NCBI RefSeq assembly: GCF_009857915.1
Contig: NZ_WWCM01000005.1
Coordinates: 62,001-126,000 of the forward strand
Length of the DNA stretch: 64,000 bases
Direction: 5' to 3'
DNA from: Duganella qianjiadongensis
GTDB taxonomy: Bacteria > Pseudomonadota > Gammaproteobacteria > Burkholderiales > Burkholderiaceae_D
Below the pieces are notes generated by a model. That model was given only the letters and a program-made list of their open reading frames with translations, was not told the DNA's origin and made no database searches. How positions within the stretch are numbered: position 1 is the stretch's first letter; every line of letters starts with the position of its first letter. This document shows, piece by piece, positions 31,747-40,405 of this stretch. The position numbers and the translations under genes were made by a program.

Positions 31747-34700
31747 ATGAGTCATTTTCTGGATCGCCTGAAATTCTTCAGCAAAACTACGTCGACATTC
31801 TCGGGCGGTCACGGCGCCGTCGTGCAGGAAGATCGCACTTGGGAAAACGCCTATCGCCAGCGCTGGCAGCACGACAAGATCGTGCGCTCCACGCACGGCG
31901 TCAACTGCACGGGTTCGTGCAGCTGGAAGGTGTATGTCAAGAACGGCCTGATTACCTGGGAAACCCAGCAGACCGATTATCCCCGTACCCGTCCCGATCT
32001 GCCTAACCACGAACCACGCGGCTGCCCACGGGGCGCCAGCTACTCGTGGTATGTGTATTCGGCCCAGCGCGTCAAATACCCGATGATCCGTGGCCGTCTG
32101 ATGGAAATGTGGCGCGAAGCGCGCAAGAGCATGGACCCGATCGCAGCATGGGACTACGTGAGCCAGAATCCGGAACGGGCAGCGCGCTACAAATCCGTGC
32201 GCGGTCTGGGCGGCTTCGTACGCGCCAGCTGGGACGAAGCCAACGAGATGATTGCTGCCGCCAATGCGCTGACCATCAAGAAATACGGCCCTGACCGTAT
32301 CGTCGGCTTCTCGCCGATTCCCGCCATGTCCATGGTCAGCTATGCAGCCGGTACCCGCTATCTGTCGCTGATCGGCGGCGTGGCGCTGAGCTTCTACGAC
32401 TGGTATTGCGATCTGCCGCCATCGAGCCCGCAGATCTGGGGCGAACAGACCGACGTGCCGGAATCGGCTGACTGGTATAACTCCACCTACCTGATGGTAT
32501 GGGGCTCGAATGTGCCGATGACCCGTACCCCGGATGCCCACTTCTACACGGAAGTGCGCTACAAGGGCACCAAGACCGTGGCCGTGTCGTCCGACTTCGG
32601 CGAAATGGCCAAGTTCGGCGACATCTGGCTGGCACCGAAGCAGGGCACCGATGCAGCGCTGGCCATGGCCATGGGCCACGTGATTCTGAAGGAATACCAC
32701 ACGGCTGGCCAATCGGCCTACTTCAAGGAATACGCCAAGCAGTACACCGACTTCCCCATGCTGGTGCTGCTGAAAGAGCAGAACGGCACGCTGGCGCCCG
32801 AGTACTTCCTGCGCGCTTCGCACCTCGCCAATAACCTCGACGAAACCAATAATCCGGACTGGAAGACCCTGGTCATCGATCAGGCCAGCGGCCAGATCGT
32901 CGCACCTGCCGGCTCCATCGGCTTCCGCTGGGGCGAAACGGGCAAGTGGAATCTGGAGATGAAGCAGGGTAGCAGTGGCGCTCCCGTCGATCCGCAACTG
33001 TCGCTGATCGATTGCGCCGATGACGTGGTGCCGGTGGGCTTTGCCTACTTTGGCGGCAAGGATGCCAGCGATCTGCTGATGCGCAACGTCCCCGTCAAGC
33101 GTCTGACGCTGGCCGATGGCAGCACCGTGCTGGTGGCTACCGTATTCGATCTGACCATGGCCAACTACGGCATCGACCGTGGCCTCGGCGGCGGCAATGT
33201 CGCTAGCAGCTATGAAGAAGACGTGCCATACACCCCGGCATGGCAGGTCAAGCATACGGGCGTAAAAGCCGCAGACGTGATCACCGTAGCGCGCCAGTTC
33301 GCCGAGAATGCCGACCAGACGCGCGGCAAGAGCATGGTCATCGTCGGTGCGGCACTGAACCACTGGTACCACATGGACATGACCTATCGCGGCATCATCA
33401 ACATGCTGATGATGTGCGGTTGCGTGGGCCAGTCGGGCGGCGGCTGGGCCCACTACGTAGGTCAGGAAAAACTGCGTCCGCAAACCGGCTGGACGCCGCT
33501 GGCCTTCGCACAGGACTGGAACCGTCCTATGCGCCAGATGAACGGCACCTCGTTCTTCTACAACCATACCAGCCAGTGGCGCCACGAAAAGCTGCACACG
33601 GAAGAAATCTCCTCGCCGACGGCAGGCGCCGATGTGGCACCGATGTCGCTGCTCGACTACAACGCCAAGGCCGAACGTCTGGGCTGGCTGCCATCGGCAC
33701 CGCAGCTGCAGACCAACCCGCTGGAAGTGACCCGCGCTGCCGAAGCTGCCGGCGTTGCACCCGTGGCCTACGCGGTCAGCCAGATCAAGAACAAGCAGCT
33801 GGAATTCTCCTGCGATGATCCGGACAATCCGGCCAACTTCCCGCGCAATATGTTCGTCTGGCGCTCGAATATTCTGGGCAGCTCGGGCAAGGGCCACGAG
33901 TACTTCCTCAAGTATTTGCTCGGTACCCAGAATGCGCTGATGAGCGACGAAGAGCACTGCATCAAGCCGCGCGACGTGAAAGTGCGTCCGGCTGCCGAAG
34001 GCAAGCTCGATCTGCTGGTGGTGCTGGACTTCCGTATGTCCACCACCTGTCTGTATGGCGATATCGTGCTGCCGACCGCGACGTGGTACGAGAAGGACGA
34101 CCTGAACACTTCGGACATGCACCCCTTCATCCACCCGCTGTCGGAAGCCGTGCAGCCGCTGTGGCAATCGAAGTCGGACTGGGAAATCTACAAGGGTCTG
34201 GCCAAGAAGTTCGAAGAAATCGGCGGTCCTTACCTGGGCACCCAGCAGGATCTGGTGCTGACCCCGCTGATGCACGACACCCCGGGCGAACTGGGTCAGC
34301 CTTTCGATCCGAAAGACTGGCGCGCCGGCGAGTGCGAACCGATTCCGGGCAAGACCATGCCTAACTTCACCGTGGTGGAACGCGACTATACGAAGATTCA
34401 CCAGAAGTTCACTTCGATCGGTCCATTGCTGGAAAAACTCGGTAATGGCGGCAAGGGCATCAGCTGGAAGACGGGCCATGAAGTGGAAATCCTGCGCGGC
34501 ATCAACCGCACGGTGCAGGCCGACACGGTGGGCAAAGGCCAGCCGCGGCTGGAAACCGCCATCGACGCGGCCGAGATGATACTGTCGCTGGCGCCGGAAA
34601 CCAATGGCCACGTAGCCGTGAAAGCATGGGATGCGCTGTCCAAGATCACGGGCCGCGACCACACCCATCTGGCGCTGCCACGCGAGCATGACAGCATCCG

Positions 34701-35448
34701 CTTCCGCGATGTACAGGCCCAGCCACGCAAGATTATTTCGTCGCCCACCTGGTCCGGTCTGGAATCGGAAGAAGTCAGCTACAATGCCTGCTATACCAAC
34801 GTGCATGAACTGATCCCATGGCGCACCCTGACGGGCCGCCAGCAGTTCTACCAGGATCACCGCTGGATGCGTGATTTTGGCGAGGGTCTGTGCGTGTACA
34901 AGCCGGCCATCAACACCAAGACCACGGCCTCCATGCTGGGCGCCCAGCCGAACGGGAATAAAGAGATTGCGCTGAACTGGATCACGCCGCACCAGAAGTG
35001 GGGCATCCACTCGACCTATTCGGACAATCTGCGCATGCTGACCCTGTCCCGTGGCGGTCCTCACGTATGGCTGTCGGAAGTGGACGCCAAGGCTGCCGGC
35101 ATCGTCGATAACGACTGGATCGAGGTGTTCAACGTCAACGGCACGCTGACGGCGCGGGCGATAGTCAGCCAGCGCGTACCGGAAGGCATGACGCTGATGT
35201 ATCACGCACAGGAAAAAATCATCAATGTGCCCGGTGCGGAAATGTCGGGCAAACGTGGCGGTATCCACAACTCGGTCACCCGTGCTGTGACCAAGCCTAC
35301 CCACATGATCGGTGGTTATGCCCAGCTGTCGTGGGGCTTCAACTACTACGGCACGGTGGGTTCCAACCGCGATGAATTCGTGCTGGTACGGAAGATGAAC
35401 AAAGTCGACTGGCTGGAAGGCCCGTTGAATGAAAAGGCCCACGGCTGA
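31747..35448 (+). CDS. narG: NarG, respiratory nitrate reductase catalytic subunit
   Basis: At 1233 residues it has the full NarG length. The N-terminal STHGVNCTGSCSWKVYV with later RGCPRG supplies the His/Cys ligands of the FS0 [4Fe-4S] cluster, and the YNSTYLMVWGSNVPMTRTPDAHF region belongs to the molybdopterin-guanine dinucleotide binding fold of the DMSO-reductase family. There is no twin-arginine leader, consistent with a cytoplasm-facing membrane-bound enzyme. It reduces nitrate to nitrite with electrons from NarH. The next gene, narH, starts 19 bp later. Confidence 0.97.
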   Translation: MSHFLDRLKFFSKTTSTFSGGHGAVVQEDRTWENAYRQRWQHDKIVRSTHGVNCTGSCSWKVYVKNGLITWETQQTDYPRTRPDLPNHEPRGCPRGASYSWYVYSAQRVKYPMIRGRLMEMWREARKSMDPIAAWDYVSQNPERAARYKSVRGLGGFVRASWDEANEMIAAANALTIKKYGPDRIVGFSPIPAMSMVSYAAGTRYLSLIGGVALSFYDWYCDLPPSSPQIWGEQTDVPESADWYNSTYLMVWGSNVPMTRTPDAHFYTEVRYKGTKTVAVSSDFGEMAKFGDIWLAPKQGTDAALAMAMGHVILKEYHTAGQSAYFKEYAKQYTDFPMLVLLKEQNGTLAPEYFLRASHLANNLDETNNPDWKTLVIDQASGQIVAPAGSIGFRWGETGKWNLEMKQGSSGAPVDPQLSLIDCADDVVPVGFAYFGGKDASDLLMRNVPVKRLTLADGSTVLVATVFDLTMANYGIDRGLGGGNVASSYEEDVPYTPAWQVKHTGVKAADVITVARQFAENADQTRGKSMVIVGAALNHWYHMDMTYRGIINMLMMCGCVGQSGGGWAHYVGQEKLRPQTGWTPLAFAQDWNRPMRQMNGTSFFYNHTSQWRHEKLHTEEISSPTAGADVAPMSLLDYNAKAERLGWLPSAPQLQTNPLEVTRAAEAAGVAPVAYAVSQIKNKQLEFSCDDPDNPANFPRNMFVWRSNILGSSGKGHEYFLKYLLGTQNALMSDEEHCIKPRDVKVRPAAEGKLDLLVVLDFRMSTTCLYGDIVLPTATWYEKDDLNTSDMHPFIHPLSEAVQPLWQSKSDWEIYKGLAKKFEEIGGPYLGTQQDLVLTPLMHDTPGELGQPFDPKDWRAGECEPIPGKTMPNFTVVERDYTKIHQKFTSIGPLLEKLGNGGKGISWKTGHEVEILRGINRTVQADTVGKGQPRLETAIDAAEMILSLAPETNGHVAVKAWDALSKITGRDHTHLALPREHDSIRFRDVQAQPRKIISSPTWSGLESEEVSYNACYTNVHELIPWRTLTGRQQFYQDHRWMRDFGEGLCVYKPAINTKTTASMLGAQPNGNKEIALNWITPHQKWGIHSTYSDNLRMLTLSRGGPHVWLSEVDAKAAGIVDNDWIEVFNVNGTLTARAIVSQRVPEGMTLMYHAQEKIINVPGAEMSGKRGGIHNSVTRAVTKPTHMIGGYAQLSWGFNYYGTVGSNRDEFVLVRKMNKVDWLEGPLNEKAHG

Positions 35449-35467
35449 GAAAGAGACGGAGCGATAC

Positions 35468-37024
35468 ATGAAAATCAGAGCACAAATCGGCATGGTGCTG
35501 AATCTGGACAAGTGCATTGGATGCCATACCTGTTCGGTAACCTGCAAAAACGTGTGGACCAGCCGTGACGGTGTGGAATATGCATGGTTTAACAACGTCG
35601 AAACCAAACCGGGCGTGGGTTATCCCAAGCAGTGGGAAAACCAGAACAAGTGGAATGGCGGCTGGCGCCGTACCGACGCGGGCAAGATCGAGCCGCGTCA
35701 GGGTAGCCGCCTGAAAATCCTGTCGCAGATCTTCGCCAACCCCAATCTGCCGCAGATCGACGAATACTACGAGCCCTTCACCTACGATTACGAGCGCCTG
35801 CAGAATGCGCCGCTGTCGGAGACGCCACCGACTGCCCGTCCTATCTCCGTCATTACGGGCAAGAAGATGGACAAGATCGAATGGGGCCCGAACTGGGAAG
35901 ACGATCTGGGTGGCGAGTTTGCCCAGCGTAGCCAGGATGCGCTGTTCGATGGCATGCAGAAGGAGATGTACGGTACTTTCGAAAACACCTTCATGATGTA
36001 CTTGCCACGTCTGTGCGAACACTGCCTGAACCCGACCTGCGTGGCATCGTGCCCGTCCGGTTCCGTGTACAAGCGCGAAGACGACGGCATCGTGCTGATC
36101 GATCAGGATAAATGCCGCGGCTGGCGTATGTGCATCTCCGGCTGCCCGTACAAGAAGATCTATTACAACTGGTCGTCCGGCAAGGCCGAGAAGTGCACCT
36201 TCTGCTACCCGCGTATCGAAGCGGGCCAGCCTACCGTGTGCTCGGAAACCTGCGTGGGCCGTATCCGCTACCTGGGCGTGCTGCTGTACGACGCCGACAA
36301 GATCGAAGCGGCGGCCTCGGTGGCCGATCCGCGCGACCTGTATCCGTCGCAACTGGGTCTGTTCCTCGATCCGCACGATCCGGCCATCATCGAAGAAGCA
36401 CGCCGTCAGGGCATACCTGATTCTTGGCTGGAATCGGCCAAGCGTTCGCCCGTGTACAAGATGGCGGTGGAGTGGAAGGTGGCTTTCCCGCTGCACCCTG
36501 AATACCGCACGCTGCCGATGGTGTGGTATATCCCGCCACTGTCGCCGATACAGGCTGCCGCCGAATCCGGCCGTCTGGGCAAGAACGGCATCCTGCCGGA
36601 CACCGCCAGCCTGCGTATCCCCGTGCAGTATCTGGCCAACCTGCTGACGGCTGGTGACCAGCGCCCGGTACTGACGGCACTGGACCGCATGCTGGCCATG
36701 CGCGCCTACATGCGCAGCAAGCATGTGGCGCCGACGCCGGATCTGGAAGTGCTCAAGCAGGTAGGTCTGGAGCCCGCCATGGTGGAAGACATGTACCACA
36801 TTATGGCGATTGCCAACTACGAAGACCGCTTCGTGATCCCTAGCAGCCACAAGGAAATGGCCGAGGACAGCTTCAACGAGAAGGGCAGTTGCGGCTTCAG
36901 CTTCGGTAACGGCTGTTCGGATGGCGTCAGCGACGCCAGCCTGTTCGGCAAACGCAAGCACGGTTCGGAAATCTTCATGATGATGCCGAAATCGCGCAAG
37001 AAAAAGGAGAATCTCGATGTCTGA
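35468..37024 (+). CDS. narH: NarH, nitrate reductase iron-sulfur subunit
   Basis: From the ATG at 35468, the protein has 518 residues. Four cysteine groups are present: CIGCHTCSVTCKNVW, CEHCLNPTCVASCPSG, CRGWRMCISGCPYK and CTFCYP with CSETCVG. The Trp in the third group replaces a Cys, as expected for the [3Fe-4S] cluster of NarH. It passes electrons from NarI haems to NarG. The frame is open 13 codons further upstream, inside narG, but a GAGACGGAG site fits the 35468 start. Its stop overlaps the narJ start by eight bases. Confidence 0.97.
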   Translation: MKIRAQIGMVLNLDKCIGCHTCSVTCKNVWTSRDGVEYAWFNNVETKPGVGYPKQWENQNKWNGGWRRTDAGKIEPRQGSRLKILSQIFANPNLPQIDEYYEPFTYDYERLQNAPLSETPPTARPISVITGKKMDKIEWGPNWEDDLGGEFAQRSQDALFDGMQKEMYGTFENTFMMYLPRLCEHCLNPTCVASCPSGSVYKREDDGIVLIDQDKCRGWRMCISGCPYKKIYYNWSSGKAEKCTFCYPRIEAGQPTVCSETCVGRIRYLGVLLYDADKIEAAASVADPRDLYPSQLGLFLDPHDPAIIEEARRQGIPDSWLESAKRSPVYKMAVEWKVAFPLHPEYRTLPMVWYIPPLSPIQAAAESGRLGKNGILPDTASLRIPVQYLANLLTAGDQRPVLTALDRMLAMRAYMRSKHVAPTPDLEVLKQVGLEPAMVEDMYHIMAIANYEDRFVIPSSHKEMAEDSFNEKGSCGFSFGNGCSDGVSDASLFGKRKHGSEIFMMMPKSRKKKENLDV

Positions 37025-37694
37025 AGCCCAAGCAAGCAAGGAAATGGCTACCTCGGGCTTCCAGCTGCTCTCCATTCTGCTGCAGTATCCGGAAGCGGAG
37101 CTGCTGCAGGAACGCGAGGCCCTGCAAGCGCTGATCCCGCGTAACTGGCAGGGCGCGCTGGCACCGCTGTTCGCCCATCTGGCCGCTACGCCCCTGATCG
37201 ACCTGCAGCAGCAGTATGTGATGACCTTCGACCGCAATCCCTCGCATTCGCTGCATCTGTTCGAGCATATTCATGGCGAGTCGCGCGACCGTGGCCAGGC
37301 CATGGTGGACCTGCTGGCGGAATACAGCCGTCACGGTTTGCAGATGGTGGGCGACGATCTGCCCGACTACGTGCCGCTGTTCCTCGAATTCCTGTCGCTG
37401 CAGGACGAGGCGGAAGCGGAGCGCCTGCTCGGTGATGCCATCCACGTGCTGGCCTACATCGGCCGCAAGCTGCGCGCCAATGGCAGCCCGTACGCCTGTG
37501 TGTTCGAACTGCTGCAGACGCTGACCAATGTGGTGGCGGAAGAGCTGAGCGAGCCGCCCGTGCGCGATATGGACGAAGCGCTGGAAACCTTCGGCCCCGG
37601 CGCCGACGGCATCGAACCGCTGCTGAAACCGCGCATGGATGGTAGTCATCCCGTCAATTTCTATCCCAAGGCGGCAGCGCCGCAGCGTCACTGA
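37017..37694 (+). CDS. narJ: NarJ, nitrate reductase assembly chaperone
   Basis: The 225-residue all-helical protein belongs to the TorD/DmsD/NarJ chaperone group. Family phrases are LLSILLQYPEAELL near the N-terminus, YVMTFDRNPSHSLHLFEHIHGESRDRGQAMVDL and the following DDLPDYVPLFLEFLS. NarJ is cytoplasmic, promotes cofactor insertion into NarG and attachment of NarGH to NarI, and is not part of the final enzyme. The start lies inside the narH stop region, so it is translationally coupled, and narI follows after 11 bp. Confidence 0.95.
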   Translation: MSEAQASKEMATSGFQLLSILLQYPEAELLQEREALQALIPRNWQGALAPLFAHLAATPLIDLQQQYVMTFDRNPSHSLHLFEHIHGESRDRGQAMVDLLAEYSRHGLQMVGDDLPDYVPLFLEFLSLQDEAEAERLLGDAIHVLAYIGRKLRANGSPYACVFELLQTLTNVVAEELSEPPVRDMDEALETFGPGADGIEPLLKPRMDGSHPVNFYPKAAAPQRH

Positions 37695-37705
37695 AGGAGA
37701 GCGCC

Positions 37706-38389
37706 ATGAACTATCTGCATCAATTTTTATTCGGTATCTATCCGTATATCGCGCTGGCGATCTTCCTGCTCGGCAGCCTGATCCGCTTCGACCGCGAGCA
37801 GTACACCTGGAAGTCGGAATCCAGTCAGGTGTTCAATAACGGCATGCTGCGTCTGGGCAGCCCGCTGTTCCACATCGGCGTGCTGGGGCTGTTCTTCGGC
37901 CACGCTGCCGGTCTGCTCACGCCAGTGTGGGTGTGGGACGCGCTGGGCGTGGAACACGGTACCAAGCAGCTGGTGGCCATGGTAGCCGGTGGCACCATGG
38001 GCTCGCTCTGCCTGATCGGCCTGCTGATGCTGCTGGGCCGCCGCCTGAGCAACGAGCGTGTGGCCGCGCGCAGCACGTGGAAAGACAAGCTGGTTCTGCT
38101 GTGGCTGCTGGCAACGCTGCTGCTGGGCCTGTCGTCCATCTTCGTGTCGGCTGGCCATATGGATGGCCACATGATGGTGCTGCTGATGGGCTGGGCCCAG
38201 CATGTGGTGACCTTCCGTGGCGATGCCGCCGATCTGATTCTGACCGCACCGCTGATCTTCAAGCTGCACCTGTTCATGGGCATGTCGCTGTTCGTGATCT
38301 TCCCGTTCACCCGTCTGGTGCACGTGTGGAGCGGTTTCGGCGCCGTCACCTATCTGGGTCGCGCCTATCAGCTGGTGCGTCCACGCTAA
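37706..38389 (+). CDS. narI: NarI, nitrate reductase cytochrome b subunit
   Basis: The 227-residue protein has five membrane helices (around residues 5-25, 48-68, 88-110, 125-145 and 180-200). Histidines that coordinate two haems b appear in phrases such as LFHIGVLGLFFGHAAG in helix 2 and KLHLFMGMSLFVIFPFTRLVHVWS in helix 5. It oxidises quinol at the periplasmic side and anchors NarGH. The ribosome site is AAGGAG. The narGHJI order is standard, and a parvulin gene follows after nine bases. Confidence 0.96.
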   Translation: MNYLHQFLFGIYPYIALAIFLLGSLIRFDREQYTWKSESSQVFNNGMLRLGSPLFHIGVLGLFFGHAAGLLTPVWVWDALGVEHGTKQLVAMVAGGTMGSLCLIGLLMLLGRRLSNERVAARSTWKDKLVLLWLLATLLLGLSSIFVSAGHMDGHMMVLLMGWAQHVVTFRGDAADLILTAPLIFKLHLFMGMSLFVIFPFTRLVHVWSGFGAVTYLGRAYQLVRPR

Positions 38390-38398
38390 GGAGTCATC

Positions 38399-39145
38399 AT
38401 GGGTATCTCAGTCAATGGTGTCGATGTAGCCGATAGCGAGATCGAAGCGGAGCTGGCGCACCACCAGCAGGCGGCCAATCCCGTGCAGGCGGCCGTGCAT
38501 GAAGTGATCCTGCGCCGGGTGCTGTTGCAGGAAGCGGCGGCGCTGGGCCTACAGGCCGGCGATGAGGATGACCGCATCGAAGCCCTGTTTGCGCAGGAAG
38601 TCAAAGTGCCGCTGGCGGACGACGAAGCCTGTCTGCGCTACTACATGAGCCAGCCGGAGCGTTTCCGTAGCGGCGATCTGGTGGAAGCGCGCCATATCCT
38701 GTTCCAGGTAACGCCATCGGCGCCGCTGGATATGCTGCGCCAGACGGCTGAACTGATACTGGCCGAGCTGCAGGCGCGGCCCGAGCGTTTCGAGGAACTG
38801 GCCGCACAGTATTCCAATTGTCCGTCCGGTGCCATAGGCGGCAATCTGGGCCAGCTGGGGCGGGGCGCTTGCGTGCCCGAGTTCGAGGAACTGCTGTTCC
38901 GCCTGCAGGAAGGCGAGCTGGCAGGGCGCTTGCTGGAGACCCGCTTCGGCCTGCACATCGTGCAGGTGAAGCGGCGCGTGGCCGGTGCCGTGATTCCCTT
39001 CGCCACCGTGCGGGCCCAGATTGCTGACGAGTTGCAGCGGCAGGCATGGCAGCGCGCCTTGCACCAGTATCTGCACATACTGGTGGGGCGTGCCGGTATC
39101 GAAGGTATAACGCTGGAAGGAGCGCAATCGCCACTGGTGCAGTAA
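38399..39145 (+). CDS. PpiC/NifM-type parvulin peptidyl-prolyl isomerase of the nar operon
   Basis: The 248-residue protein has an N-terminal helical region (about 1-90) and a parvulin domain (about 95-215) with the phrases VEARHILFQV, LAAQYSNCPSGAIGGNLGQLGRG and TRFGLHIVQVKRR. There is no signal peptide, so it should be cytoplasmic, like NifM, and could help fold the nitrate reductase subunits. Similar genes follow narI in many betaproteobacteria. It is 9 bp after narI, so it is co-transcribed. A very strong hairpin lies 28 bp after its stop. Confidence 0.9.
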   Translation: MGISVNGVDVADSEIEAELAHHQQAANPVQAAVHEVILRRVLLQEAAALGLQAGDEDDRIEALFAQEVKVPLADDEACLRYYMSQPERFRSGDLVEARHILFQVTPSAPLDMLRQTAELILAELQARPERFEELAAQYSNCPSGAIGGNLGQLGRGACVPEFEELLFRLQEGELAGRLLETRFGLHIVQVKRRVAGAVIPFATVRAQIADELQRQAWQRALHQYLHILVGRAGIEGITLEGAQSPLVQ

Positions 39146-39172
39146 TTGCAAGTCACAATCTTCTGCAGTACC

Positions 39173-39212
39173 ACGTAGCCGGCCTAGTCTGAAAGGACTA
39201 GGCCGGCTACGT
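39173..39212. terminator. 17-bp perfect inverted repeat after the nar operon
   Basis: Arms at 39173-39189 and 39196-39212 are perfectly complementary (outer ACGTAG, inner GGCCTAGTC) around the 6-base loop TGAAAG. There is no T tract on either side, so it may be a factor-dependent terminator, a transcript stabiliser or a protein site rather than a classical terminator. Confidence 0.6.
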
Positions 39213-39282
39213 CGTCATGGGCAGTTTCAGCGCGCGCTGGCGACGTTAAAATGAAGCATCCCAATCAGACAGGAGTGCGCCG

Positions 39283-40314
39283 ATGTCAGGCGAACTTTTC
39301 CCCACCGCCGCGGGCACTGGCCTGCACCCGCAGACGCCGCGCCTGAGCGACCGTTTTGGCCGCAGCATCGATTATCTGCGCGTGTCGGTGACCGACCGCT
39401 GCGATCTGCGCTGCACCTACTGCATGCCCAGCGGTTTCAAAGGCTATGAAGACCCGCCGGACTGGCTCAGTTTCGACGAGATCGAACGGGTGGTGGCGGC
39501 GTTTGCCCGCCTCGGCACCTCGCGCGTGCGCCTGACCGGCGGCGAGCCGCTGACGCGGCGCGGCCTGCCGCAGCTGGCGCAGCGTCTGGCGGTCTTGCCC
39601 GGCCTGCGCGATCTATCGCTCTCCACCAACGGCACGCGGCTGGCCCGCTATGCCGACGAACTGTATGCGGCCGGTGTCAGCCGCGTCAACGTCAGCCTCG
39701 ATACGCTGGACCGCGACTGCATGAAAGGCATTACGGGGCGCGACTGCCTGCCGTCCGTGCTGGCCGGCCTGCAGGCGGCCAAGGCAGCGGGTCTGGCGCC
39801 TATCAAGATCAACATGGTTGCCATGCTGGGCGTGAACGATGCCGAGATCGACGCCGTGGCGGCATTCTGCATCGAACAGCACTTCGTTCTGCGCCTGATC
39901 GAAGTGATGCCCATGGGCGAGACAGGACGCAATACGGCCTACCTGAATCTGGGCCCCGTGCAGGAAAGGCTGGCACGCCGCTTCGACCTGCGTCCGCAGG
40001 CGCTGGAAATCGGCGGCGGACCGGCGCGCTACTGGAGCACGGCCGATGGCAGTGCGGCGATAGGCTACATCACGCCCATGTCGCAGCACTTCTGCGCTAC
40101 CTGCAACCGGGTGCGCCTGTCGGTCGATGGCACGCTGTATCTGTGTCTGGGGCAGGAGCAGCAGTATCCGCTGCGGCCTTTGCTGCGCGGCGGCGCCAGC
40201 GATGCCGAACTGGAAGCGGCCATCCGCGCTGCCATCGAGCTGAAACCGGAGCAGCATGATTTCGGCCGCCAGCCGGAAAAGATTATCCGTTTTATGTCGC
40301 AAACGGGCGGCTAG
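39283..40314 (+). CDS. moaA: MoaA, GTP 3',8-cyclase of molybdenum cofactor synthesis
   Basis: The 343-residue radical SAM protein has Cys40, Cys44 and Cys47 in the motif CDLRCTYC, and the second [4Fe-4S] cluster cysteines near the C-terminus in FCATCNRVRLSVDGTLYLCL. The family pocket phrase LTGGEPLTRRGL is also intact. It starts molybdopterin synthesis by converting GTP to 3',8-cyclo-GTP, so it supplies cofactor for NarG. It lies between the nar operon and narXL. The last two residues are Gly-Gly, as in MoaA proteins whose C-terminal Gly-Gly is functionally important. The ribosome site is AGGAG. Confidence 0.95.
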   Translation: MSGELFPTAAGTGLHPQTPRLSDRFGRSIDYLRVSVTDRCDLRCTYCMPSGFKGYEDPPDWLSFDEIERVVAAFARLGTSRVRLTGGEPLTRRGLPQLAQRLAVLPGLRDLSLSTNGTRLARYADELYAAGVSRVNVSLDTLDRDCMKGITGRDCLPSVLAGLQAAKAAGLAPIKINMVAMLGVNDAEIDAVAAFCIEQHFVLRLIEVMPMGETGRNTAYLNLGPVQERLARRFDLRPQALEIGGGPARYWSTADGSAAIGYITPMSQHFCATCNRVRLSVDGTLYLCLGQEQQYPLRPLLRGGASDAELEAAIRAAIELKPEQHDFGRQPEKIIRFMSQTGG

Positions 40315-40405
40315 CCGCCCTCTAGCACCGTGTATACTGAATGACGTATTGCATCACCGGAGCAGCCATGCGCTATGCACACTTTTCGTCCGGACAGGCC
40401 CGCTG

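Noticed and set aside
31663..35607. 1314-codon antisense open frame opposite narG
   Set aside because: It is the His/Gln-rich mirror of the high-GC narG codons; narG itself has full-length family support.
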